From: Desulfocapsa sp050291935
GTDB lineage: Bacteria > Desulfobacterota > Desulfobulbia > Desulfobulbales > Desulfocapsaceae
Direction of reading: 5' to 3'
Length of the DNA: 64,000 nt
Assembly (NCBI GenBank): GCA_050291935.1
Contig: JBNKKR010000002.1
Location: 62,001-126,000, forward strand
This document shows, piece after piece, positions 16,243 to 24,900 of this stretch (position 1 is the stretch's first letter; each line of letters opens with the position of its first letter). The translations under genes and the position numbers were made by a program. Under the pieces are notes generated by a model. It had not been told where the DNA came from, ran no database searches, and saw only the letters and a program-made list of their open reading frames with translations.

Positions 16243-16257
16243 CTTCCCAGGAAAACA

Positions 16258-16833
16258 ATGACTCAAGGAAAAAAGTTTGACCCTAAAAAACGGAAGAAAT
16301 TAAACAACCCGACCCGGCTCCAGTGGATTCCTCCCCAAATAATCGCTGAGGCGGTGGGGATACAAAAAAAGAGGAATTACCTTGATGTGGGGGCAGGAAC
16401 TGGATTTTTGAGCGAAAAAATTGTGGAAGATGTGCCGTCAGCCACTGTCCAATGTCTAGACATTGAACCGCTTATGGTGGAAGAAATGCAAAACCATTTG
16501 GATCAAAATCGTTTCTTCCCGCTCCTTATTGAAAAAGACATCCTTCCCCTTGCCAAAAACAGTGTAGACGGCGCATGGTCCATCACGGTTTTCCATGAGC
16601 TGGGCAACCCCATCCCCTTGCTGAGCGAACTCAACAGGGTTTTACGCCCCGGTGGACGACTGCTTATCATCGACTGGGAGAAGAGGGAGGAGGCCTGTGA
16701 GCAGGGCCCACCCATCGAACACCGGGTTCAAGAAACAGAGGTGATCCACGCCCTGCAACAGGCTGGGTTTTCTGAGCTTTCCACCATTGCTGGTTTCACT
16801 CACCATTATGGCATTTGCGGGGTAAAACAATAA
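16258..16833 (+). CDS. Class I SAM-dependent methyltransferase
   Basis: A 191-residue protein with the SAM-binding loop YLDVGAGTGFLSEKI (~41-55), an acidic residue at the end of strand 2 (VQCLDIEPLM), a strand-4 segment (DGAWSITVFHELGN) and RVLRPGGRLLIIDWEKRE. This is a complete small UbiE/Methyltransf_11-type fold; residues 1-25 are basic. The substrate is unknown. It lies between the cytochrome gene and a 77-residue unknown gene that starts two bases after its stop. Confidence 0.9.
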   Translation: MTQGKKFDPKKRKKLNNPTRLQWIPPQIIAEAVGIQKKRNYLDVGAGTGFLSEKIVEDVPSATVQCLDIEPLMVEEMQNHLDQNRFFPLLIEKDILPLAKNSVDGAWSITVFHELGNPIPLLSELNRVLRPGGRLLIIDWEKREEACEQGPPIEHRVQETEVIHALQQAGFSELSTIAGFTHHYGICGVKQ

Positions 16834-16834
16834 C

Positions 16835-17068
16835 ATGGTGCAACACAAAGTAGCTATCTTTACACCCTACCCCTTTCAACCGGGAGAAAAAATCCACATT
16901 AACCAAGGACCAAGGCGTGGCGACTGGCTGGTGTTGGCCTGTGACGCAAACAAAGTAACGCTACAATGCCCGGTAAGCATGCGGAAATTCTCCTGGGATA
17001 TTTTTTGCTATCACGTTGAGCAAAAAAAACAGCACTGGCCAGCAGACGATGACTCATCCCCGAATTGA
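16835..17068 (+). CDS. Small hypothetical protein
   Basis: A 77-residue product beginning one base after the methyltransferase stop, so it is probably coupled to it. The sequence (PYPFQPGEKIHINQGPRRGD, VTLQCPVSMRKFSWDIF) suggests a small beta-rich domain with no export signal. I do not recognise the family. It is convergent with the secreted-protein gene at 17092. Confidence 0.6.
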   Translation: MVQHKVAIFTPYPFQPGEKIHINQGPRRGDWLVLACDANKVTLQCPVSMRKFSWDIFCYHVEQKKQHWPADDDSSPN

Positions 17069-17091
17069 CAAGCACCTGTCCACAAACAACC

Positions 17092-17559
17092 CTAATCCAG
17101 ATAGTCGATGGATGTGGCAAAAAATGTTATTGGCCTAAACTCATCGGTTGTTGTTTTTTCCCCCACCGATGAGGCGCATTTTTCCTTTTCTTTTGTATGC
17201 TTTTCACTTTTCTCAGCGGAGCAGAGATTTACATACCTATTTACTGCGTAGCCTTGAAGCCTCACCCGCTTGCCAACCGCATCTGACTTAAAGCTAAAGG
17301 CCTTATCCTTTGCCCAAACGAGCGCAACAGCAACCCCGTCTTTATACTCTTGCTCAGCAACCCAAATCTTACACCCGCTACCGCAAGCACCGACAACAGT
17401 CGCCTCCAGACTCACCTCTTTCTTCTCGTACTGAGCAATCCCTTCTGTTAATTCAGGAACCGTGAGTATGGTTACCTTCTCCTCTACTCCTGCAAAAGAG
17501 TGCTGTCCCAGACAACTCCATAACAATAAAACAGTAGCGCAAAACAAAAATCGCCTCAT
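17092..17559 (-). CDS. Exported protein with DUF4920/OB-like fold
   Basis: A 155-residue product with a signal peptide (FLFCATVLLLWSCLGQHSFA). The mature part reads YEKKEVSLEATVVGACGSGC and KIWVAEQEYKDGVAVALVWA, then GKRVRLQGYAVNR. This resembles periplasmic OB-fold proteins in which a GCGSGC or KKGCW segment follows the second strand, as in DUF4920. It overlaps the upstream PepSY-type gene by 4 bp and is cotranscribed. Three or four cysteines suggest metal or disulfide binding. Function is unknown. Confidence 0.65.
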   Translation of the reverse strand: MRRFLFCATVLLLWSCLGQHSFAGVEEKVTILTVPELTEGIAQYEKKEVSLEATVVGACGSGCKIWVAEQEYKDGVAVALVWAKDKAFSFKSDAVGKRVRLQGYAVNRYVNLCSAEKSEKHTKEKEKCASSVGEKTTTDEFRPITFFATSIDYLD

Positions 17560-18014
17560 ATATCTCTCTCCTCAATAGTTTTCTTTGTTCGCTGTTTTAC
17601 TTTCAAAAAAAGATAACATCCTGTGATCACCATGACCAACAGACTACTACAGAGTATATCATACACTACTCTTCCCCATATTCCCCAAAAATCACCGGTA
17701 TGCAGGTCTTTTATCAGCCAAATTACCGGTATGCTGCTCTTTTCTTCTAAGAAGAGTCCTTCCAGCCCCTGTGCTTTTTGGACCCTCTCCAACCGTTCCT
17801 GATACATATCCGGAAGAAACTGCGTGGAAATGCGCCCCTTTTCAAGAAACACCAAATCGTGTTGATGGTTATACAATATTCCGGTGACAACGATTACGCT
17901 TACAAGCAGTGATGCCAACAGGGTCAGCCATTGGAAATATCCAAAACAATACAGATGCAATTTCCTGAAAAACAGATACCTTGATTGCTTTTTACTCTTT
18001 TTCATTCTCTTCAT
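17556..18014 (-). CDS. PepSY-associated membrane protein
   Basis: A 152-residue protein with a basic N-terminus, a first helix (LLASLLVSVIVVTGILY), a ~60-residue external segment, and a second helix (LCSSLLVMVITGCYLFL). The segment IKDLHTGDFWGIWGRVVYDI before helix 2 is typical of the PepSY-TM family found in ferric reductases and metal-related membrane proteins; this is a short two-helix version. It overlaps the downstream exported-protein gene by 4 bp, so the two likely work together at the inner membrane. An internal start at 18005 is possible. Confidence 0.72.
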   Translation of the reverse strand: MKRMKKSKKQSRYLFFRKLHLYCFGYFQWLTLLASLLVSVIVVTGILYNHQHDLVFLEKGRISTQFLPDMYQERLERVQKAQGLEGLFLEEKSSIPVIWLIKDLHTGDFWGIWGRVVYDILCSSLLVMVITGCYLFLKVKQRTKKTIEERDI

Positions 18015-18059
18015 TTTTTGTAATTGTACCCCAAATCCAAAGTATGCTACTTTGGGCTA

Positions 18060-19610
18060 ATGCAAGACAGAATAGTTCTTATCTATCCCCCACTGGCAAA
18101 GGCGTGCGAGCCACCGGCGGGGATCACCAGAATTGCCGGTTTTTTGCGTGGCAACAAACAAAAATGCACCCTATGGGATGCAAACCTTGAAGCACAACTC
18201 TTCCTCCTCTCCCAAAAGCAACAGGCAAATGATACATGGAGCAAAAGGGCCTGGAAAAATCGTCTCCAAAATCTCAAAAAGTTACGCTCCGAAGAGCTCT
18301 ATAAAAATCTTGACCGATACCAGCAAGCTGTGCGAGACACTAACCGGGTTCTCAGCAAAAGCTGCACTAAGGACAATATCACCATAAGCCTTGCAAATTA
18401 TCAAGAAAACAACTTATCAACCCACAAGAGCAGTGATCTGATTCATGCTGCCCAAACATACCAGGATTCTTGTTTTTATCCATTCTTCGAAACACGACTG
18501 GCAGACTATATTTCCCATCCCCGACAAACAATAATCGGCATTTCCCTTAACTATTTGAGCCAAGCCTTCCCCGCCTTTTCCCTGGCCGGGTTGATCAGAG
18601 AAGAGTATCCGGAATGTAGACTGATAGTTGGTGGTGGACTTATCACCTCATGGTTACGTAGCCCTGGATGGAAAAATCCATTTGGCGATTTATTTAGTCA
18701 GATGATTGCAGGCCCAGGTGAACCGGCCATTTTACGTCTTCTTGGCCATACAGAGGAAATTGTCCATCAAGTTCCTCGTTTTGACGGTCTGCCCCTTACT
18801 GATTATCTTGCTCCGGGAACCATAATCCCTTACAGTGCTTCCACCGGCTGTTACTGGAATCGCTGCTCTTTTTGCCCGGAAAGGGCAGAGGGAAGCAAAT
18901 ACGTAAAAACTCCATCCTCACAAGTTGTACAGGATCTAACAAAGCTAAAACAAGAATATCGGCCACGACTCGTCCACTTTTTGGACAACGCAATCGCACC
19001 ATCGCTTATGAAACAACTGATCAAAGAGCCAATTGGCCTTGACTGGTATGGGTTTGCAAGGATCAGTAAGGAGCTTGCCGATCCCCATTTTTGCAGGCAG
19101 CTACGAGAGTCCGGTTGTGTGATGTTAAAACTTGGTATTGAGTCCGGCTCCCAGGATGTCCTTGATGAGATGGATAAGGGAATCAACCTGCACCTGGTCG
19201 AACAATGTTTCAGGAATTTGCATAAGGCTGGAATTGCAACCTACATATACCTCCTCTTTGGCACCCCAGCCGAAAATTATATTCGCGCAAAAGATACGCT
19301 TCATTTTACCGTTCGTAATGCCGGGACAATTGGTTTTTTAAATCTGGCCGTCTTTAACCTCCCCCATAATAGTCATGAAAAAAGCAGGTTACAGATCCGT
19401 AATTTTTCTTCCGGTGATCTGGGACTCTACTCTGATTTTATCCACCCGCAGGGCTGGAACCGAAAAGAGGTACAGTTATTTCTTGCCCAGGAATTTAAAA
19501 CACATCCGGCAATTCGGCCCATCCTCCATCGGGATCCGCCATTTTTCACCTCCAACCACGCCCCATTTATAATGGGGCTCGCCCATCAAGAGAATCACCA
19601 GCATGACTAA
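18060..19610 (+). CDS. Radical SAM protein with B12-binding-type N-terminus
   Basis: A 516-residue product beginning MQDRIVLIYPPLAKACEPPA, the usual start of cobalamin-dependent radical SAM enzymes. Residues ~155-215 contain GISLNYLSQAFPAFSLAGLI and RLIVGGGLITSW, a B12-domain-like Rossmann segment. The cluster motif is STGCYWNRCSFCPE, spaced C-x4-C-x2-C, which several relatives use instead of C-x3-C-x2-C. Further on, LKLGIESGSQDVLDEMDKG and YLLFGTPAE complete the radical SAM barrel. It overlaps the next gene by 8 bp. The reaction is unknown. Confidence 0.88.
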   Translation: MQDRIVLIYPPLAKACEPPAGITRIAGFLRGNKQKCTLWDANLEAQLFLLSQKQQANDTWSKRAWKNRLQNLKKLRSEELYKNLDRYQQAVRDTNRVLSKSCTKDNITISLANYQENNLSTHKSSDLIHAAQTYQDSCFYPFFETRLADYISHPRQTIIGISLNYLSQAFPAFSLAGLIREEYPECRLIVGGGLITSWLRSPGWKNPFGDLFSQMIAGPGEPAILRLLGHTEEIVHQVPRFDGLPLTDYLAPGTIIPYSASTGCYWNRCSFCPERAEGSKYVKTPSSQVVQDLTKLKQEYRPRLVHFLDNAIAPSLMKQLIKEPIGLDWYGFARISKELADPHFCRQLRESGCVMLKLGIESGSQDVLDEMDKGINLHLVEQCFRNLHKAGIATYIYLLFGTPAENYIRAKDTLHFTVRNAGTIGFLNLAVFNLPHNSHEKSRLQIRNFSSGDLGLYSDFIHPQGWNRKEVQLFLAQEFKTHPAIRPILHRDPPFFTSNHAPFIMGLAHQENHQHD

Positions 19611-20862
19611 AAAACGCGTTATCGTTATCGGCGGTGGCCCTGCCGGTCTAATGGCAGCAGGCCAGGCAAAAGAAAATGGGGCAGATGTTATTCTGCTTGA
19701 AAAAATGAAGCGACCAGGTCGCAAACTTGGAATCACCGGTAAAGGCCGCTGCAATGTCACCAACAATGCCGATATAGCAGACTTTATTAACCACTTTGGA
19801 AAAAATGGTCGATTTTTACGCCAAGCATTTTCCCGTTTTTTTGCACCCGACTTGGTGGAATTTTTTCGACAAAAGGGGCTTGCACTCTGTCTTGAACGTG
19901 GAGGACGCTATTTCCCGGCCAGCGGCAAGGCAATGGATATTGTAAAGCTCTTCCTGGATTGGCTTCAAGAAATTGGCGTGCAGATAAAAACGCAGAGCCC
20001 GGTTGATAGAATCATTTTCAATAGCAATAAGATAGAGGGCGTGAAAGTAGGAAAACATTCAATTGCGGCAGACGCGGTTATTATAGCCACGGGTGGTTGC
20101 TCATATCCCGCAACTGGGTCGACAGGAGATGGATATGCGCTTGCTAAGGCTGCTGGTCATTCTCTTATCACCCCGCGCCCCGCACTGGTTCCTCTCAAAG
20201 TTTCGGGTGGCCTCCACCCAAACCTTGCCGGGCTTGAAATCAGAAATTGTACGGCAAAACTACTCATTGAAAATAAAATAAAACAAAAACTCTTTGGTGA
20301 GCTACACTTCCTCCATAATAGCATTGGTGGTCCCATTGTCTTAAGTTTAAGCGGTGCAGCAGTAGATGGCCTGCAGGCACATAAAAAAGTATCACTGATT
20401 CTTGACATAAAACCTGCACTGGATGAATCAAAACTGGACAACCGCCTTATCCGAGACCTTAACAAACGCAACAAAGAACCATTAGAAACAATGCTTCGAG
20501 GCCTGTTGCCAACACCCCTTGTCACTTTTTGTCTCCAGCAAACAGCACTTCCCCCTGAACTTCTTGCAGGAAAAGTCACCAAAAAAGAACGAAAAAAAAT
20601 CCTGTATTGGCTCAAACACAACAGGTTTGAAATAAGTGGATTCCACTCCTTTGCCAAAGCCATTGTCACAGCAGGAGGGGTAAAATTGAGCGAGATACAC
20701 CCAAAGACAATGGAATCAAAATTTGTTTCCGGACTCTATCTTGCTGGGGAAGTTTTAGATCTTGATGGTGATACGGGAGGATACAACCTGCAAGCAGCAT
20801 TTTCCACCGGCTGGCTGGCCGGGAGAAATGCAGCTTGCAGAAAAATCGCGCAAAGCACGTAA
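19603..20862 (+). CDS. NAD(P)/FAD-dependent oxidoreductase, HI0933/YhiN family
   Basis: A 419-residue flavoprotein. It opens RVIVIGGGPAGLMAAGQAKE, the dinucleotide fold, followed by MKRPGRKLGITGKGRCNVTN, the family signature. Later blocks are IIATGGCSYPATGSTGDGYA and GLYLAGEVLDLDGDTGGYNL, then QAAFSTGWLAG. The length is normal. The first 8 bases overlap the radical SAM gene, so the two are coupled. The family is widespread with an unclear reaction. It is convergent with the FKBP gene 16 bp away. Confidence 0.93.
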   Translation: MTKKRVIVIGGGPAGLMAAGQAKENGADVILLEKMKRPGRKLGITGKGRCNVTNNADIADFINHFGKNGRFLRQAFSRFFAPDLVEFFRQKGLALCLERGGRYFPASGKAMDIVKLFLDWLQEIGVQIKTQSPVDRIIFNSNKIEGVKVGKHSIAADAVIIATGGCSYPATGSTGDGYALAKAAGHSLITPRPALVPLKVSGGLHPNLAGLEIRNCTAKLLIENKIKQKLFGELHFLHNSIGGPIVLSLSGAAVDGLQAHKKVSLILDIKPALDESKLDNRLIRDLNKRNKEPLETMLRGLLPTPLVTFCLQQTALPPELLAGKVTKKERKKILYWLKHNRFEISGFHSFAKAIVTAGGVKLSEIHPKTMESKFVSGLYLAGEVLDLDGDTGGYNLQAAFSTGWLAGRNAACRKIAQST

Positions 20863-20878
20863 GCTGACCGGGTAGCAC

Positions 20879-21307
20879 TTAGCCAATGGCCACCATCTCA
20901 ATGGCAAAGGTAAGATTTTTCCCGGCTAGTGGTGGGTTGGCATCAAGAACAATAAAATCGTCTGTAATATCTAACACTTCAACATTCATCACTTCTCCAC
21001 CTGGGCCACCGACCTGCATTTTATCCCCAATTTGTGGATTTAAATCGGGTGGCACCTGATTAATGGGGATCTGCATGACCATTTCCGCATTGTGCGCGCC
21101 ATACGCCTTTTCATAAGGAATGGTAACCGTTTTTTTCTCATTTACCGCCATACCGGTAAGGGCCTCATCAAAACCTTGAATAACACCACCTGAGCCAAGC
21201 ACCACATCCAGGGGCGCTCTGCCCTCTGAGGAATCAAAAACGGTACCATCCTCAAGGGTCCCTGTATAATGCACCTGTACCTTATCTCCTTTTTTACTCA
21301 CTTCCAT
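20879..21307 (-). CDS. FKBP-type peptidyl-prolyl isomerase, SlyD-like
   Basis: A 142-residue protein from the ATG at 21307. VQVHYTGTLEDGTVFDSSEG and LGSGGVIQGFDEALTGMAVN form the FKBP core, interrupted by an insert-in-flap chaperone domain (PYEKAYGAHNAEMVMQIPIN onwards), and it closes NPPLAGKNLTFAIEMVAI, with the NHPLAGK-like motif. This is the SlyD type without the metal-binding His-rich tail. It would catalyse prolyl isomerisation and assist folding in the cytoplasm. It appears to be a single-gene unit. Confidence 0.93.
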   Translation of the reverse strand: MEVSKKGDKVQVHYTGTLEDGTVFDSSEGRAPLDVVLGSGGVIQGFDEALTGMAVNEKKTVTIPYEKAYGAHNAEMVMQIPINQVPPDLNPQIGDKMQVGGPGGEVMNVEVLDITDDFIVLDANPPLAGKNLTFAIEMVAIG

Positions 21308-21442
21308 ACAAATAACCTCGTTAGTACTCTTTATTAAATTATAACATAGCAAAGTGTTATAGATCCCAGACAACAGCTGCTATAAACCATAAATTCACGT
21401 CACTGCATATCGCAAGCCAAGCAGACTAGCATATCCATCACA

Positions 21443-21964
21443 TTAAAGATAGAAGCTATCCACTATTTGCGTCTTAATTGCATGACAAATATCGGTAACT
21501 GTTTTGCCATCACAGGGTGTGACAATATCGGCGTACTTATGGTACAGTGGCAAACGTTCATCATAAAGTTGCGAAAAGCTCTGCGCTTTTGTTTTAACAA
21601 GCCCACGAGTGCTAAAGTTACCAACGCGCTGCTCCAAAACAGAAAAGGAAACATCAAGTAGCACAAATAGCGATGAGCGTTTAAGATGTTCCATGGCTGC
21701 ACTGCTGTAAATGGCACTGCCTCCGGTTGCAATAACATGATGTTGCTGTTGCATGGCAAGGATCACCTGTTCTTCCAACGCACGAAACCCTGCAGTCCCC
21801 TTTTGGTCAAGCAGCTCTTGCAATGATGCTTGTTGATCTTTTTCAATCAACTTGTCAATATCGACAAAGTCCAGATGAAGAACTTCGGCAAGGGCGGCAC
21901 CGACTGTACTTTTTCCGGCACCTGCCATGCCAATCAAGACAATATTGCTTTTCTTTTTTTGCAT
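21443..21964 (-). CDS. aroK: Shikimate kinase
   Basis: A 173-residue P-loop kinase that phosphorylates shikimate in aromatic amino-acid synthesis. Walker A is LIGMAGAGKSTVG; DFVDIDKLIEKDQQ holds the Asp that binds shikimate; EEQVILAMQQQHHVIATGGS gives the ATGGS substrate loop; the lid is near RVGNFSTRGL. Start at ATG 21964; the open frame continues upstream only to a TTG. It is divergent from arfB with 30 bp between the starts. The lid region is less canonical than usual, so another shikimate-kinase-like kinase cannot be excluded. Confidence 0.85.
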   Translation of the reverse strand: MQKKKSNIVLIGMAGAGKSTVGAALAEVLHLDFVDIDKLIEKDQQASLQELLDQKGTAGFRALEEQVILAMQQQHHVIATGGSAIYSSAAMEHLKRSSLFVLLDVSFSVLEQRVGNFSTRGLVKTKAQSFSQLYDERLPLYHKYADIVTPCDGKTVTDICHAIKTQIVDSFYL

Positions 21965-21994
21965 AGAGATCACATTAAACAAATAAAAGTATCC

Positions 21995-22408
21995 ATGTTA
22001 CCCTTCTCACCCACTGTAAGTATTCCCGAGCAGGAAATCGAGTTAAAATTTATCCGTGCACAGGGTGCCGGCGGACAAAACGTCAATAAAGTTGCCACCG
22101 CCGTACAGTTACGCTTTGATATAGGTGCATCTTCTCTCCCTGAGCCGGTACAAAAAAGAATGCGCCAACTGGCCGATCCCCATATCCATAAAAGTGGTGT
22201 GATAATTATCAAAGCCCAAAATCACAGAAGCCAGGAAAAGAATAAAAAAGATGCCTTCCAACGCTTACAACACATTTTATGGCTGGCAATGCAGCAACCA
22301 AAACAAAGAAAGGCTACCAAACCCGGAAGAGCTGCCAGAAAAAAACGATTGGAAGGAAAGAAACAACGCGCCTTACTGAAAAAAAATCGTTCAAAGGTAC
22401 ACTATTAA
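21995..22408 (+). CDS. arfB: Alternative ribosome-rescue peptidyl-tRNA hydrolase
   Basis: A 137-residue protein starting MLPFSPTVSIPEQEIELKFI at 21995. RAQGAGGQNVNKVATAV is the GGQ motif that hydrolyses peptidyl-tRNA in stalled ribosomes, and the C-terminal tail from ~105 is strongly basic (KPGRAARKKRLEGKKQRALL), as needed to enter the empty mRNA channel. Both features together distinguish ArfB from release factors. It sits ahead of ppnP with a 47-bp gap. Confidence 0.95.
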   Translation: MLPFSPTVSIPEQEIELKFIRAQGAGGQNVNKVATAVQLRFDIGASSLPEPVQKRMRQLADPHIHKSGVIIIKAQNHRSQEKNKKDAFQRLQHILWLAMQQPKQRKATKPGRAARKKRLEGKKQRALLKKNRSKVHY

Positions 22409-22455
22409 GTGGTTATGATAGGTGCCAAACTAAAGCAAACAACAAGGAGAAAGAA

Positions 22456-22737
22456 ATGATTACTCACAACGAATACTTTAATGGAAACGTACAATCACTG
22501 GCCTTTAACAGTGCAGATGGCCCCGCAACTGTTGGCGTTATGACCGCTGGTGAATATGAATTTGGTACCGAAACGATTGAAATAATGATCGTTGTTTCAG
22601 GCGAAATGGAAATAAAACTTCCAGGCAGTGATACTTGGCAGCGCTTTAGTGCCGGTGAGCAATTTGAAGTGGAAAAGGACGTTCGTTTTGGAGTTCGGCT
22701 TAAAAACGACGCAAGCTATTTATGTCTTTATAAATAA
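22456..22737 (+). CDS. ppnP: Pyrimidine/purine nucleoside phosphorylase (DUF1255)
   Basis: A 93-residue cupin-fold enzyme that phosphorolyses several nucleosides. It reads NEYFNGNVQSLAFNSADGPA, then ATVGVMTAGEYEFGTETIEI, MIVVSGEMEIKLPGSDTW and ending DASYLCLYK, the family pattern over its whole normal length. AAGGAGAAAGAA precedes the start. A terminator hairpin lies about 180 bp downstream. Confidence 0.95.
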   Translation: MITHNEYFNGNVQSLAFNSADGPATVGVMTAGEYEFGTETIEIMIVVSGEMEIKLPGSDTWQRFSAGEQFEVEKDVRFGVRLKNDASYLCLYK

Positions 22738-22913
22738 CGTCAGAACTTATAAAAAAAAGCAATACAACCCACAAAGAGCTTGCAATATTATCGGGGCTCT
22801 GGTACAAAACCGCGCAACGATTAAGGGTTTACCTTAACAGCGATACACTACAGGAAGAAACGAGTTTTTTTTACCTTGTTTATTCCTGTTTTATATATAC
22901 TTTTTTTGTACCT

Positions 22914-22947
22914 GCCTGCTTTCCCTCGGGAGAGCGGGCTTTTTTTT
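22914..22947 (+). terminator. Rho-independent terminator after ppnP
   Basis: GCCTGCTTTCC pairs with GGAGAGCGGGC (two G-U pairs) around CTCG, followed by eight T. It ends the arfB-ppnP transcript just before the convergent MBL gene. Confidence 0.85.
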
Positions 22948-23869
22948 ATTCCAAAACTATTTCGCTCCCTTCCACCGCAAAAAGAACTTCTGTCTCGCCA
23001 AAACGCCCCGGTTCACAATAGGTTTTGGCCAACTCATCAATTTGCTGATCTGTTCGATCAGGATCGTGGTGAAATAAAACCAGTTTCTTGACTCCTGCTC
23101 TATTGGCTGAAGCCACCGCATGTTCAAAACTGGAGTGTCCCCAATTAACTTTCGTTTTATACTCTTCAGCACTGTATTGTGCATCATGGATAAGCAGATC
23201 GGCCCCTTTATAAAACTCCTCAATGGCCATATTCTGTTCCTGCGCCACTTCCTCTCCTTCGTAGGCCATGGCTTCATCATATTCAGGGTGATCAGGATCG
23301 GTTATAAAAAGATTGCGATAGGGTTCATGGTCGTAACAAGTGCAAAACACCTTCCCTTTATACTCAAACTTATAACCAAGGGCAGTGATGGGATGATTAA
23401 TAAACTTGGTGGTCAAAATCAATCCGTCCCCCAGATCTTTTCCAGGTTCTTCACGCAAACGCGAATACTCAATATCAGCGGCTAGCTCTCCAACGTTAAT
23501 TGGAAAATATCGGTACTTCATTTGCCCACCAACGACATCTTTTAGGGGATCATCCTCAAAGCTCACCGGCCCAAATACCTGCAATTTACTTCCGGGAATA
23601 TAAATGGGAACAAAATAGGGAAAGCCCATTATATGGTCCCAATGGGTATGGGAAAGATAAAGGCGCATTTCCATAGGGCCTTTGGGAAGTTCTGTTTGTA
23701 ATAAACTATTGCCAAGCTCTCTGATTCCCGAACCCGCATCTATAATGATAATTTCCTTTCTTCCTTCAACCATTAACTGTATACAGGCACCATTTCCGCC
23801 ATACTTCATGGTCTTTGGCCCGGGGCAGGGAATGGAACCCCGAACACCCCAAAATTTTATTTTCATCAT
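22946..23869 (-). CDS. Metallo-beta-lactamase-fold hydrolase
   Basis: A 307-residue protein opening MMKIKFWGVRGSIPCPGP. The metal motif is LSHTHWDHIMGFPYF (HxHxDH), with DADSG-like IIIDAGSGIRELG before it and LLIHDAQYS and WGHSSFEHAV later, ending in KLVLFHHDPDRTD. This is the subgroup of soluble MBL hydrolases related to phosphodiesterases and RNase Z-like proteins. It lies 13 bp downstream of an HDOD gene on the same strand, so they form an operon; such pairs suggest a signalling role, but the substrate is unknown. Confidence 0.9.
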   Translation of the reverse strand: MMKIKFWGVRGSIPCPGPKTMKYGGNGACIQLMVEGRKEIIIIDAGSGIRELGNSLLQTELPKGPMEMRLYLSHTHWDHIMGFPYFVPIYIPGSKLQVFGPVSFEDDPLKDVVGGQMKYRYFPINVGELAADIEYSRLREEPGKDLGDGLILTTKFINHPITALGYKFEYKGKVFCTCYDHEPYRNLFITDPDHPEYDEAMAYEGEEVAQEQNMAIEEFYKGADLLIHDAQYSAEEYKTKVNWGHSSFEHAVASANRAGVKKLVLFHHDPDRTDQQIDELAKTYCEPGRFGETEVLFAVEGSEIVLE

Positions 23870-23882
23870 AAAAGCGTTCCTT

Positions 23883-24743
23883 TTAGATTTGCAAAAATAC
23901 TTGTGCCTTTTCGATCTCCGCCTCTATACTCCCCGCAATTTCATTGAGCATTTCCCATTTAAGCCCTGCGATCTCAAGCAGCTTTTCAATTTCTTCTTCC
24001 GGTGGGAAAGGATCTCCGGCATAGCCAAAATCATGAATATTGGCGTATATGTTGGCAAGGGCGACATAGGCAACACGCTCTTTTTGATCATCTTGCGCCA
24101 TTTCCACATCATGGTGATAACAAATCGCGTTAATCATCACATCATTTAGCGTCCATTTTTGGGCTATTAGACGCCCAACTTCCTGGTGATCAATCCCGAT
24201 AAGCCCCTTTTCCACGTCAAGTAACAGGCGTTGTTCATCCCTTGCAAGGTGGAGCGCTTCTATATACTCATCACCAAAGGGAATCTTCCCAAGATCATGG
24301 AGCAAACCGGCAACAAAATATTCTTCGCATTCCATGATTGGTACACCGTTGGCTTTGGCAAGTAATTTAGCGCACACTCCGGTGGCAATGGAATGGGCCC
24401 AAAACTTTTTAGTGGGTAAGGCCTGTGATTTTTTTGCTCCGCTCACCGTTCGGATAATGGCGGTACTAAGTGCCATATTTTTTACTGTGTTCATCCCCAA
24501 CATGGTGATTGCCCTGGTAAGGGAAGTCACCCTGTTCATCAAAGAATAGTACGCCGAATTAATCAGTTTCAACACCTGTCCTGTGAGAACAGGGTCAAGG
24601 GAAATCACTCTATTCAACTCATTTGGCGATGCATCCATACGACTACAAATTTCCATCACCTTACCAACGGTGGTGGAGAGACTGGGCATTTTTTTTATGA
24701 ACCTGAGGATTGATTTTCTGGTTTTTTCTTTATCGAGGCTCAT
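23883..24743 (-). CDS. HDOD domain signalling protein
   Basis: A 286-residue protein from ATG 24743 (a GTG lies directly before). LSTTVGKVMEICSRMDASPN and VISLDPVLTGQVLKLINSAY, then SLTRAITMLGMNTVKNMALS, are the HDOD signature. EEYFVAGLLHDLGKIPFGDE keeps an HDxGK motif, which many HDOD proteins lose. There is no receiver or GGDEF domain attached. It is the first gene of an operon with the MBL hydrolase. HDOD proteins act in regulatory pathways, but their output is poorly known. Confidence 0.92.
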   Translation of the reverse strand: MSLDKEKTRKSILRFIKKMPSLSTTVGKVMEICSRMDASPNELNRVISLDPVLTGQVLKLINSAYYSLMNRVTSLTRAITMLGMNTVKNMALSTAIIRTVSGAKKSQALPTKKFWAHSIATGVCAKLLAKANGVPIMECEEYFVAGLLHDLGKIPFGDEYIEALHLARDEQRLLLDVEKGLIGIDHQEVGRLIAQKWTLNDVMINAICYHHDVEMAQDDQKERVAYVALANIYANIHDFGYAGDPFPPEEEIEKLLEIAGLKWEMLNEIAGSIEAEIEKAQVFLQI

Positions 24744-24900
24744 CACATCTAACTAGTTTTAAAAGACATTTTCACTATCCTAACACTATTATTTACTTAC
24801 TATGATTTATTGTATAGCAAGCAAATTGACAGGTCAAGAAAAGAGAAAATTAGAAAGGTATCCCCACCACTATTATCATATTGCCGACAACAGGCAAGAT